64,000 nucleotides of DNA. Source: an uncultured Bacilli bacterium (lineage in GTDB: Bacteria; Bacillota_I; Bacilli_A; RF39; UBA660). Within the stretch, counting starts at the first letter, position 1. The number at the start of each line of letters is the position of its first letter. Shown piece by piece: positions 34,502 to 42,667 of the stretch. The DNA is taken from the NCBI GenBank assembly GCA_934167485.1, contig CAKPKL010000001.1:62001-126000 (forward strand), given 5' to 3'. The notes below the pieces were generated by a model. It worked only from the letters and a program-made list of their open reading frames with translations, made no database searches and was not told where the DNA came from. Position numbers and translations under genes: made by a program.

Positions 34502-35524
34502 ATGAGAAATATATATGGTATCACTTTAAGTGAATTAGAAAATTATTTTATAGAAAAAAATGATAAAAAGTTCAAAGCTACTCAAATATTTGAATGGGTT
34601 TATAAAAAAAGAATTAAGAATTTTGATGATATGAAAAATGTATCAAAAGAAACTATTAAAGAAATAAAAAATGATTTTTGTTTTGATCGATTAGATATCA
34701 TAGATAAAAGAAAGGATATAGATGTAGCTAAGTATTTATTTAGATTAAAAGATAATGAAAAAGTAGAAGCAGTTCTTATGTATCATGATTATGGAACTAG
34801 TATTTGTATTTCAACTCAGGTAGGTTGTAATATGGGATGTAAGTTTTGTGAAAGTGGTAGATTAAAGAAAAGAAGAAATTTAGAAGTATATGAAATGGTT
34901 TTACAAATACTTATGGTAGAAGAAGACATAGGTAAGAGAATTTCTCATATAGTTTTAATGGGTATTGGAGAACCTTTTGACAATTATGATAATGTAATTA
35001 AGTTTATTGATATAGTTAATTCAGGTAAAGGTATTGATATTGGAAGTAGACATATAACGGTTTCTACATGTGGTATTGTACCAAAGATAAAGGAGTTTAC
35101 AAATTATGATAAACAAGTTAATTTAGCTATTAGTTTGCACGCTCCAAATAATGACATTAGAAATAAAATTATGAATATAAATAAGGCTTATCCAATAGAA
35201 GAAGTTATAAGTGCGATAAAGTCTTATATAAACAAAACTAATAGAAGAGTTACTTTTGAATATATATTGCTTAAAGGAGTTAATGATTCTTTAGAATGTG
35301 CGCTTGAACTTAGTATGCTTTTAAAAGGTTTAAATTGTTATGTTAATTTAATTCCTTATAATGAGACTAGTCATATTGAGTATAAAAAAAGTGATCAAGA
35401 TACTATAATGAAATTTTATGATGTATTAAAGAAAAAAGGCATAGGTGTTACTATTAGAAGAGAATTTGGTAGTAAAGTAAATGCTGCTTGTGGTCAATTA
35501 AGATCACATTATGAGGAGGAATAA
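34502..35524 (+). CDS. rlmN: Dual-specificity 23S rRNA/tRNA m2A methyltransferase RlmN
   Basis: 340 residues, radical SAM enzyme methylating C2 of an adenine in 23S rRNA and in some tRNAs. The cluster-binding motif is CNMGCKFCESG; MGIGEPFDNYDNV, VSTCGIVPKI and SLHAPNN are family motifs, and the C-terminal catalytic Cys lies in NAACGQLR. First gene of the run rlmN-PP2C-prkC-rsgA-rpe, the standard firmicute order, with overlapping or very close junctions. Confidence 0.95.
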   Translation: MRNIYGITLSELENYFIEKNDKKFKATQIFEWVYKKRIKNFDDMKNVSKETIKEIKNDFCFDRLDIIDKRKDIDVAKYLFRLKDNEKVEAVLMYHDYGTSICISTQVGCNMGCKFCESGRLKKRRNLEVYEMVLQILMVEEDIGKRISHIVLMGIGEPFDNYDNVIKFIDIVNSGKGIDIGSRHITVSTCGIVPKIKEFTNYDKQVNLAISLHAPNNDIRNKIMNINKAYPIEEVISAIKSYINKTNRRVTFEYILLKGVNDSLECALELSMLLKGLNCYVNLIPYNETSHIEYKKSDQDTIMKFYDVLKKKGIGVTIRREFGSKVNAACGQLRSHYEEE

Positions 35525-35526
35525 AT

Positions 35527-36270
35527 ATGGAGTATTGTTATATAACTGACCCTGGTAAAGTTAGAGAGAGAAATGAAGATAGTGTTACTATTTGCGAAGA
35601 TGGAACTGGAGAGGTTTTACTTATTGTAGCAGATGGTATGGGAGGACATAAAAATGGAGAAATAGCGTCTTCTATTGCTCTTAATTTAATAAGTGAAAGA
35701 TTTAAAAATATAAGTAGTGTTGGTAATAAAGAAGACGCTATTAATTGGATACAAAATACTGTAAGCGAAGCAAATGTTGCTATATTTAAGTATGTTTCTA
35801 CACATCCAGAAAGTCAAGGTATGGGAACTACAATAGTTTTATCTGTTTTAACTCCTTCTTTCTTGCTTATAGGAAATATTGGAGATTCATCAGGTTATGT
35901 TTATAAAAATAATAAAATACATAAAATAACTGTTGATCATACTTTGGTTAATTTACTTGTAAAAAGTGGAGAATTAACTCCAGAAGAGGCTAAAAATCAT
36001 CCAAAGAAAAATGTTCTTATGAAGGCTCTTGGATCTAGTACTAATGTTGAGATGGATATATTTAATGTAGAATTGAATGTAGATGGAATATTCTTGTGTA
36101 GTGATGGTCTTACTAATATGTTGGCTGATGATCAAATAGCTCGCGTTTTAAATGAAGAGGCTCCATTAAAAGAAAGGTTGGAAAAACTTGTTTTTAAGGC
36201 TAATAATCGTGGAGGTAATGATAATATAACTATGGCATGTTTAATTAAGGAGGTGCACCATGATAATTAA
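35527..36270 (+). CDS. prpC: PP2C-type protein phosphatase (Stp/PrpC)
   Basis: 247 residues with all PP2C metal-binding landmarks: RERNEDS, VADGMGGHKNGE, GMGTTIVLSV, NIGDSSGYVY, LCSDGLTNML and the final GGNDNIT. It removes phosphate from Ser/Thr targets of the adjacent PASTA kinase and from the kinase itself. It overlaps the kinase start by 11 bases and follows rlmN by 2. Confidence 0.96.
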   Translation: MEYCYITDPGKVRERNEDSVTICEDGTGEVLLIVADGMGGHKNGEIASSIALNLISERFKNISSVGNKEDAINWIQNTVSEANVAIFKYVSTHPESQGMGTTIVLSVLTPSFLLIGNIGDSSGYVYKNNKIHKITVDHTLVNLLVKSGELTPEEAKNHPKKNVLMKALGSSTNVEMDIFNVELNVDGIFLCSDGLTNMLADDQIARVLNEEAPLKERLEKLVFKANNRGGNDNITMACLIKEVHHDN

Positions 36271-37990
36271 GGGTGAATTAATTGATAATCGCTATAAAAT
36301 TATTAAATCTATTGGAGAAGGTGGAATGGCTAATGTCTATCTTGCTTGGGATACAATATTAGAGCGCGAAGTTGCTGTTAAAGTTCTTCGAGGAGATTTA
36401 TCAGATGATGAAAAATTTATTAGAAGATTTAAAAGAGAAGCAAATTCTGCTAGTTCATTAAAACATCCTAATATAGTAGAAATATATGATGTAGGGGAAG
36501 ATAATGGTAAATATTTTATCGTAATGGAATATGTAAATGGTAAAACTCTAAAAAGTTTAATTAAAAAAAGGGGAGCACTTAATATCAATGAGGCTATTGA
36601 TATTATGTTACAACTTACGAGTGGTATAGCATGTGCTCATGATTCTTATATAATACATAGAGATATTAAACCTCAAAATGTAATGATTTTAGAAGATGGA
36701 AGAGTTAAAATAACAGATTTTGGTATAGCTATGGCACTTAATAGTAATGAACTTACTCAAACAAATAGTGTGATGGGTTCAGTTCATTATCTTCCACCAG
36801 AACAAGCAAGTGGATCAGGTTCTACTATTAAAAGTGATATATATTCATTAGGAATATTAATGTTTGAACTTTTAACAGGTAAGGTACCTTTTAAAGGGGA
36901 TAATGCGGTTGAAATAGCTATAAAACATATGAAAGATCCAATACCAAGTGTAAGAGAATTTAACAGTTCAATACCACAAAGTGTTGAGAATATTGTACTT
37001 CGTGCATGCGCTAAAAATCCTAAAAATAGATATTCAAGTGCATCTGAAATGTATGAAGATTTAAAAACATGTTTAAATGTTTCAAGAAGTGAAGAATCAA
37101 GACTTGTTTATAAATATCCAGAACACAATATTGAAGATACAAAAACAATAACTAAATTAGAAACTAAAGAGATAAATAAAAAGTTAAAAGAAAATGATAA
37201 GGAAGAAAAAAGCGATAAAAGATTGAATTTTGCTATAAAATTTGCTGCTATTGCTTGTGTTTGTATAGTTTTAATTGGTTTAGCATTTATATTAATTTTC
37301 AGTATGGATACTACTAAAGAAGTTAGAGTACCTGATGGACTTGAAGGATTAAGCGAAAAGGAAGCTTGTAAAAAATTAGATAAGAAACATTTAAATTGTA
37401 AAGTTAAATATGTTTATGATGAAGAAGTAGAAGAGGATAAAGTAATATCAATAAGTCCTAAGGCTAATTCTAAAGTAAAACAAGGAAATTCTATAACACT
37501 AACAGTGTCATCTTATGAAGATACAATAGAAGTAGAAGATTATAAAGGTAAAAATGTAGAAGCTATTAAGGCAAAACTAGAAGAAGCTGGAATAAGAGTT
37601 GTAACAACACCTAAAAAAGTTACAGAAGCTGATAATATTGAAGAAAATTCAATTGTATCTCAAAGTGTAGAAAAGGGTAAAAGATTACAAAAAAATAATG
37701 ATGTAATTGAACTTGTTTATGCTACTTTAATAGTTGTATATCCTGATTTTACTGATGGATCTTACAATAGAGATTTAATACAACAATTCTGTGATGATAA
37801 TGGTATTACTTGTAATTTTAAAGAAATGGAAGACAATAAGTTCAATGCAGGTGCTATTATTTTACAATCAAGAAGTGTTGGTGACGAAGTTAAAAGTGGT
37901 ACAACAATTACTATTACGATAGCTACAAATTCACAAAAAAATATAGAAAAAACAACTACTAATGATAAAAAAGAAGAAGGACAAGGTTAA
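36260..37990 (+). CDS. prkC: PASTA-domain Ser/Thr protein kinase PrkC/StkP
   Basis: 576 residues. Hanks-type kinase domain at about 10-270 (GEGGMANVYLAWD, catalytic VAVKVL Lys, HRDIKPQNVM, DFGIAM, GSVHYLPPEQA), a juxtamembrane charged region, one membrane helix (about 328-350) and three PASTA repeats outside the cell that bind peptidoglycan fragments. It links cell-wall state to growth and, in spore formers, germination. Coupled to its phosphatase and to rsgA (junction overlaps by one base). Confidence 0.96.
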   Translation: MIIKGELIDNRYKIIKSIGEGGMANVYLAWDTILEREVAVKVLRGDLSDDEKFIRRFKREANSASSLKHPNIVEIYDVGEDNGKYFIVMEYVNGKTLKSLIKKRGALNINEAIDIMLQLTSGIACAHDSYIIHRDIKPQNVMILEDGRVKITDFGIAMALNSNELTQTNSVMGSVHYLPPEQASGSGSTIKSDIYSLGILMFELLTGKVPFKGDNAVEIAIKHMKDPIPSVREFNSSIPQSVENIVLRACAKNPKNRYSSASEMYEDLKTCLNVSRSEESRLVYKYPEHNIEDTKTITKLETKEINKKLKENDKEEKSDKRLNFAIKFAAIACVCIVLIGLAFILIFSMDTTKEVRVPDGLEGLSEKEACKKLDKKHLNCKVKYVYDEEVEEDKVISISPKANSKVKQGNSITLTVSSYEDTIEVEDYKGKNVEAIKAKLEEAGIRVVTTPKKVTEADNIEENSIVSQSVEKGKRLQKNNDVIELVYATLIVVYPDFTDGSYNRDLIQQFCDDNGITCNFKEMEDNKFNAGAIILQSRSVGDEVKSGTTITITIATNSQKNIEKTTTNDKKEEGQG

Positions 37991-38823
37991 TGGTTGGAAA
38001 AATAATTAAACAAATTAGTAATGATTATACTGTTAAATTAGAGGATAGAGTTTTAGTATGTAAGGCTCGTGGTAAATTTAGAAAACTTGGGCTTTCTCCT
38101 TTAGTAGGAGATAATGTAGAAGTTGATTTGGATAATAATTATATACTTGATATACTAAAGAGAAAAAATGAATTAGAAAGACCTAGAATATCTAATATTG
38201 ATCAAGCTGTTATAGTTACAAGTGTAAAAATACCAGATTTTTCTTCTAATTTACTTGATAAGTTATTGGATATAATAGAATTTAATAATATTAAACCTAT
38301 TATATGTTTTACTAAATTAGATTTATTAAATGAAGAAGAGTTAAATAAAATAAGAGAAATTCAAAAATATTATAGAAGTATTGGATATGATGTATATGAT
38401 AATACTGATGCAAATTTAAAAACTATCTTTAAGGATAAAATAACAGTATTTGCTGGTCAAAGTGGTGCGGGGAAAAGTTCTTTACTTAATCGATTGGATA
38501 GTAATTTAAATCTTCTTATAGGAGATGTTTCTATCGCACTTGGAAGAGGAAAGCATACAACTCGTCATACTGAACTTATAGAGGTATTAGGTGGATTAAT
38601 AGCTGATACTCCAGGTTTTTCTTCATTAGATTTTAATGGAATGACAAAAATGGATATAAGAGATAATTTTATTGAATTTAATAAATATAGAGAGTTATGT
38701 GAATATAAAGATTGTATGCATACAAAAGAGAGTATTTGTGGTATAAAATCTAATGTAGAAAATAAAAATATTCTTCTAAGTAGATATGAAAACTATTTGA
38801 AATTTATAGGAGGTAAATCATGA
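37990..38823 (+). CDS. rsgA: Ribosome small-subunit biogenesis GTPase RsgA
   Basis: 277 residues, circularly permuted GTPase: OB fold first, then G4 (CFTKLDLL), G1 (GQSGAGKSSLLN) and G3 (ADTPGFSSL), ending in a zinc-binding helical domain (CEYKDCMHTKESICGI). It checks late maturation of the 30S subunit. Start ATG overlaps the kinase stop; its own stop overlaps the rpe start. Confidence 0.96.
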   Translation: MVGKIIKQISNDYTVKLEDRVLVCKARGKFRKLGLSPLVGDNVEVDLDNNYILDILKRKNELERPRISNIDQAVIVTSVKIPDFSSNLLDKLLDIIEFNNIKPIICFTKLDLLNEEELNKIREIQKYYRSIGYDVYDNTDANLKTIFKDKITVFAGQSGAGKSSLLNRLDSNLNLLIGDVSIALGRGKHTTRHTELIEVLGGLIADTPGFSSLDFNGMTKMDIRDNFIEFNKYRELCEYKDCMHTKESICGIKSNVENKNILLSRYENYLKFIGGKS

Positions 38824-39452
38824 AAATAGCCGCTTCATTTTTAGATATTAAAGAACCAATTGTAGAAGAGGTTACTAAATTAAGTAATTTAGATGTAGAT
38901 TACATTCATTTAGATGTAATGGATGGAATATTTGTAGATAATAAAACTTATTCATATGAAGAGTTTTATGATATAACACGTTTTGTTACTAAACCAAAAG
39001 ATGTACATCTAATGGTAAGTGATGTAAAAAAATATATAGATGAGTATTCTAATATGAAACCAGAATTTATAACATTTCATTATGAAGCAGCAAGTGAAGT
39101 TGGTAGTGTTATAAACTATATACATGATTTAGGATTAAAGGTAGGAATGTCTATTAAACCATCAACTGATGTAAGTGAAATAATTGATTATTTAGATTAT
39201 TTAGATTTAATACTTGTTATGAGTGTTGAACCAGGACATGGAGGACAATCATTTATAGAAGATAGTGTAAGAAAAATAAATACTTTAAAAGAATTAAGAG
39301 ATAAAAATAATTATAACTATCTAATAGAGGTAGATGGTGGCATTAATGACGTTACAATACAAAAATGTGGCAATGCAGATATATGTGTAGTTGGAAGCTA
39401 TATAACAAAGCAAAATTATGAAGAAGCTATAAAAAAATTGAAAAACTATTGA
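38820..39452 (+). CDS. rpe: Ribulose-phosphate 3-epimerase
   Basis: 210 residues, TIM-barrel enzyme interconverting ribulose-5-phosphate and xylulose-5-phosphate. Motifs: IHLDVMDGIFV, HLMVSDVKKYI, HYEAASE, MSVEPGHGGQSF and VDGGIND. Last gene of the rlmN-rpe operon. The promoter of the small RNA that follows overlaps its stop codon. Confidence 0.95.
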   Translation: MKIAASFLDIKEPIVEEVTKLSNLDVDYIHLDVMDGIFVDNKTYSYEEFYDITRFVTKPKDVHLMVSDVKKYIDEYSNMKPEFITFHYEAASEVGSVINYIHDLGLKVGMSIKPSTDVSEIIDYLDYLDLILVMSVEPGHGGQSFIEDSVRKINTLKELRDKNNYNYLIEVDGGINDVTIQKCGNADICVVGSYITKQNYEEAIKKLKNY

Positions 39453-39477
39453 CATATATTTAAAAATAATATATACT
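39449..39477 (+). promoter_or_regulatory. Promoter of the small RNA between rpe and tig
   Basis: TTGACA (39449-39454), 17-base spacer, TATACT (39472-39477): near-perfect vegetative promoter, overlapping the last codon of rpe. Confidence 0.75.
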
Positions 39478-39483
39478 GTGAGT

Positions 39484-39587
39484 ACATTTAATTGATTTTA
39501 GATGTATCGCTACTAAGTAGGCGAATAACAAGTGTACTTAGAATGTAAATCCTTGGAAAACTTTAATTTTTAAAGTTTTCTTTTTTT
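39484..39587 (+). ncRNA. Unidentified small RNA of about 104 nt
   Basis: Starts about 7 bases after a strong promoter and ends at a clear terminator (GAAAACTTTA 39556-39565 with TAAAGTTTTC 39571-39580, then seven T). Inside, AGTACA (39481-39486) can pair with TGTACT (39533-39538), enclosing TACAT/ATGTA and CTAC/GTAG hairpins. No ORF of size, and no match to SRP RNA, 6S RNA or riboswitch classes that I can recognise. The trigger factor gene follows 55 bases later. Confidence 0.6.
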
Positions 39588-39641
39588 ACTTGATAAAATA
39601 ATAAAAATATTATATACTATATAAGTATTGGAGGAAGATTT

Positions 39642-40901
39642 ATGGAAAAAAATAAAAACTTAAAAGAAATAGTTATAAAAGTAGAAGGAGAGAAATGGCA
39701 ACAAGCTCTTGATAAAGCATTTAAAAAAGCAAATGCTAAAGCTAAAATAGATGGATTTAGACCTGGAAAAGCTCCTAAAGAAGTATTTTTAAAACATTAT
39801 GGCATTGAATCATTATTTATGGATGCTTCTAATTATGCAGTTGAGGATGCTTATAATCAAATGATAGAAGAAAATAAAGATTTAGAGATAGCTGCTCAAC
39901 CTGTATTAGATATTAGATCTATAGATGAAAAATATATAGAATATGTATTTACAATTACAACTAAACCAGAAGTAAAACTTGGTAAATATAAGGGATTAGA
40001 TGTAAAAAAAGATGCTGTTAAAGTGACAAAGAAAGAAATAGATGAAGCAATTGATCATATGAGAGAACACTATAAAGAAAATATAGTAAAAAATGGTAAA
40101 GTAGAAAAAGGTGATATTGCTATAATTGATTTTGAAGGATTTAAAGATGGTAAAGCATTCGAAGGTGGAAAAGGAGAAAATTATTCACTTGAGATAGGAT
40201 CTAATACATTTATACCAGGATTTGAAGATCAAATAATAGGTATGGGTGCTGGTGAAGAAAAAGACATTAATGTTACTTTCCCTGAAGATTATCATGCAGA
40301 AGATTTAAAAGGTGCTCCTGTAGTATTTAAAGTTAAAGTAAATGAAGTTAAAGAAGTAAAGGTTCCAGAATTAGATAAAGAATTCTTTGAAGATTTAGGA
40401 ATGGAAGGAATAGATAATAAAGAAGCTTTAGAAGCTCAAGTAAAAGAAAATATTAAAACAAGCAAAGATGCTAAAGCTGAAGAAAAATATATTGAAGATT
40501 TACTTGCAGAAATAGCAAAAAATACTGAAATTGATGTACCAGAAACTATGGTTAATGATGAAACAGAGAGAATGGTAGAACAATTTGCAGAACATTTATC
40601 TATGCAAGGAATAAATATTGAACAATTCTATCAATATACAAATTCTTCTAAAGATGCATTAAAAGAACAATATAAAGAAGAAGCTTTAAAAAGAATTAAA
40701 TATAGATTAATATTAGAACAAGTTATTAAAGCTGAAAAAATTAAAATAACTGACAAAGATGTAGATAAAGAAGTTGAAGAATTAGCTAAAAAATATAATA
40801 TGACTAAAGAAGAAGTAAAAAAACAATATGGAGATAATTTAGATTATATTAAATATGATTTAGAAGTTAAAAAAGCATTTGAAGCTATTAAAGGTGAATA
40901 A
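39642..40901 (+). CDS. tig: Trigger factor
   Basis: 419 residues, ribosome-bound chaperone and peptidyl-prolyl isomerase. The ribosome-binding signature is GFRPGKAPKEVFLKHYG (about residues 34-50), followed by the FKBP-type domain (GDIAIIDFEGFKDG, GSNTFIPGFEDQIIGM) and a helical C-terminal chaperone arm with high Lys/Glu content. Usually followed by clpX, which is absent here: a prepilin-like gene comes next. Confidence 0.96.
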   Translation: MEKNKNLKEIVIKVEGEKWQQALDKAFKKANAKAKIDGFRPGKAPKEVFLKHYGIESLFMDASNYAVEDAYNQMIEENKDLEIAAQPVLDIRSIDEKYIEYVFTITTKPEVKLGKYKGLDVKKDAVKVTKKEIDEAIDHMREHYKENIVKNGKVEKGDIAIIDFEGFKDGKAFEGGKGENYSLEIGSNTFIPGFEDQIIGMGAGEEKDINVTFPEDYHAEDLKGAPVVFKVKVNEVKEVKVPELDKEFFEDLGMEGIDNKEALEAQVKENIKTSKDAKAEEKYIEDLLAEIAKNTEIDVPETMVNDETERMVEQFAEHLSMQGINIEQFYQYTNSSKDALKEQYKEEALKRIKYRLILEQVIKAEKIKITDKDVDKEVEELAKKYNMTKEEVKKQYGDNLDYIKYDLEVKKAFEAIKGE

Positions 40902-40926
40902 AAGATTGATTTTCAATCTTTTTTTA
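40901..40926 (+). terminator. tig terminator
   Basis: AAAGATTGA/TCAATCTTT stem, TTT loop, T run; overlaps the stop codon. Confidence 0.75.
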
Positions 40927-40970
40927 ATATTTAAAAATATTTGGTTAATAATACTAATAGGAGGCGAAAT

Positions 40971-41357
40971 ATGAAAAAAGGATTTACATTAATAGAACTT
41001 TTAGCAGTCATAGTAATACTTGCAATTATTGCATTAATAGCTACACCAGTAATATTAAATGTAATAGAGGATAGTAGAACATCAAGTAAAAAGAGGAGTA
41101 TAGAATTATATGCCAATGCGGTAGAAAATGCATTAGTTAAGACTCAATTTGATAATAAACTTACTGTAGGCAAATATACACCTATAACAGATTCTAATGG
41201 TAAAAAAATAACTAATGGTAGTGATACAATAAGTGTAGATTATGATGGTGAATCAGTAGAGTGTGATATTAATGTGTATGAAAGTGGAAATATATATTTA
41301 GATAACTGCAGTGTTGGAGGAACTAGTGTAGATTATACATATGGCACTAAAGAATGA
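40971..41357 (+). CDS. Short prepilin-like protein without an added domain
   Basis: About 128 residues: the family prepilin N-terminus (MKKGFTLIELLAVIVILAII), the conserved EDSRTSSKKRSIELYANAVENAL helix extension seen here by its start EDSRTSSKKRS, and a small beta-rich region ending with two cysteines (ECDINV...DNCSVGG) and VDYTYGTKE. In the longer relatives at 46481 and 61355 the chain continues after the matching EYTYGNK, so this is the bare pilin module. It could be the major, structural pilin of the set. Good site GGAGGCG before ATG 40971. Confidence 0.8.
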   Translation: MKKGFTLIELLAVIVILAIIALIATPVILNVIEDSRTSSKKRSIELYANAVENALVKTQFDNKLTVGKYTPITDSNGKKITNGSDTISVDYDGESVECDINVYESGNIYLDNCSVGGTSVDYTYGTKE

Positions 41358-41411
41358 TGTATTTTATTTGACTATTTAAAAAAATATAGTATAATACTTT
41401 TAGGTGGTTAT

Positions 41412-42044
41412 ATGAGTCAAGTAATAGAAATTTTAAAAAGTAATAATTATCAAATATCTAAAGAATTATTATTTAATTATAAGAAATTAAATATAACAGA
41501 TACTGAACTAATATTATTGATATATTTAACAAATCAAAGTAGTAACGTGTATAATCCTAAACAAATTAGTAATGATTTAGGTATAGAACTTAATAATGTT
41601 TTAGAATCTATAAATTCTTTAAGTGAAAAGAACATTATTAAAATAGAAATGAAAAAGGTTAATAATATAAGAGGTGAGGTAATAAATTTAGATTTATTAT
41701 ATGAACGTCTTGCATTCTCTTTACAAGAATTAGAACCTACTAAAGAGACAAGTATATATGATATATTTGAAACTGAATTTGGTAGAACACTAAGTCCTAT
41801 GGAATTTGAAATAATAAATGGTTGGGTAGATAATGGATATAGTGAGGAACTTATTGTACTTGCTTTAAAAGAGGCTACATATAACGGAGTTAGTAATCTA
41901 AGATATATTGATAAAATAATATATGAATGGGGTAAAAAAGGAATTAAGACAAAAGAAGATGTAGAAAAAAATAGAAGACAATTCAAGAGCAATAATACTA
42001 ATAATAAAGAATTATTTGAATATGATTGGTTAAATGATAGATAG
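41412..42044 (+). CDS. dnaD: DnaD replication-initiation protein
   Basis: 210 residues with an N-terminal winged helix (TDTELILLIYLTNQS ... QISNDLGIELNNVLESINSL) and the DnaD/DnaB C-terminal helical domain (FGRTLSPMEFEIINGWVDNGYSEELIVLALKEA, recognised by SPMEFEIINGW and LRYIDKIIYEWGKKGI). It helps load the replicative helicase. It overlaps the nth start by 11 bases: the dnaD-nth order is standard for Bacilli. Confidence 0.93.
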   Translation: MSQVIEILKSNNYQISKELLFNYKKLNITDTELILLIYLTNQSSNVYNPKQISNDLGIELNNVLESINSLSEKNIIKIEMKKVNNIRGEVINLDLLYERLAFSLQELEPTKETSIYDIFETEFGRTLSPMEFEIINGWVDNGYSEELIVLALKEATYNGVSNLRYIDKIIYEWGKKGIKTKEDVEKNRRQFKSNNTNNKELFEYDWLNDR

Positions 42045-42645
42045 TTTAATTAATTATTTAGATGAATTGTTTCCTAATCCACATTGTGAACTTAATTATA
42101 CAAAAGATTATGAATTATTATTAGCTGTTATGTTGAGTGCTCAAACTACAGATAAAAGGGTAAACCAAGTAACTAATATATTGTTTAAAAAGTATGATAC
42201 ATTAGAAAAACTAAGCGAGGCTAATATAAATGATATTATAGATATTATAAGACCTATAGGAACATTTAATAAAAAAGCACAAAATATAATATCAATATCT
42301 AAATCATTAATAAAAGATTATAATGGTATAGTACCAAATGATAGAATGTATTTAGAAAGTTTAAGTGGTGTAGGTAGAAAAACCACAAATGTAGTACTTG
42401 CCAATCTTTATAATGTTCCATGTATTGCTGTTGATACACATGTATCTAGAGTTAGTAAAAGACTGAAATTAGCAAAACTAACAGATGATGTTTTGATAGT
42501 AGAAAAGAAACTTACTAAAAAACTTCCAAAAAATAAACTAACTAGAATGCATCATCAACTAGTTTTATTTGGAAGATATTATTGTAAAGCACAACATCCT
42601 TTATGCGATGATTGTAAATTGAAAGAATATTGTACAAAAAAATAA
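42034..42645 (+). CDS. nth: Endonuclease III
   Basis: 203 residues. Base-excision glycosylase/AP lyase for oxidised pyrimidines. Helix-hairpin-helix LSGVGRKTTNVV with catalytic Lys, catalytic Asp in VDTHVSRVSKRL, and a 4Fe-4S cluster motif C-x6-C-x2-C-x5-C at the C-terminus (CKAQHPLCDDCKLKEYC). Convergent with the PBP gene over a shared terminator. Confidence 0.96.
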   Translation: MIDSLINYLDELFPNPHCELNYTKDYELLLAVMLSAQTTDKRVNQVTNILFKKYDTLEKLSEANINDIIDIIRPIGTFNKKAQNIISISKSLIKDYNGIVPNDRMYLESLSGVGRKTTNVVLANLYNVPCIAVDTHVSRVSKRLKLAKLTDDVLIVEKKLTKKLPKNKLTRMHHQLVLFGRYYCKAQHPLCDDCKLKEYCTKK

Positions 42646-42667
42646 AGCTTATTGCTTTATTTTTTTA
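42641..42667. terminator. Bidirectional terminator between nth and pbp1
   Basis: AATAAAGC/GCTTTATT stem with T-rich tail on the plus strand and A-rich lead that serves the minus strand. Confidence 0.7.
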
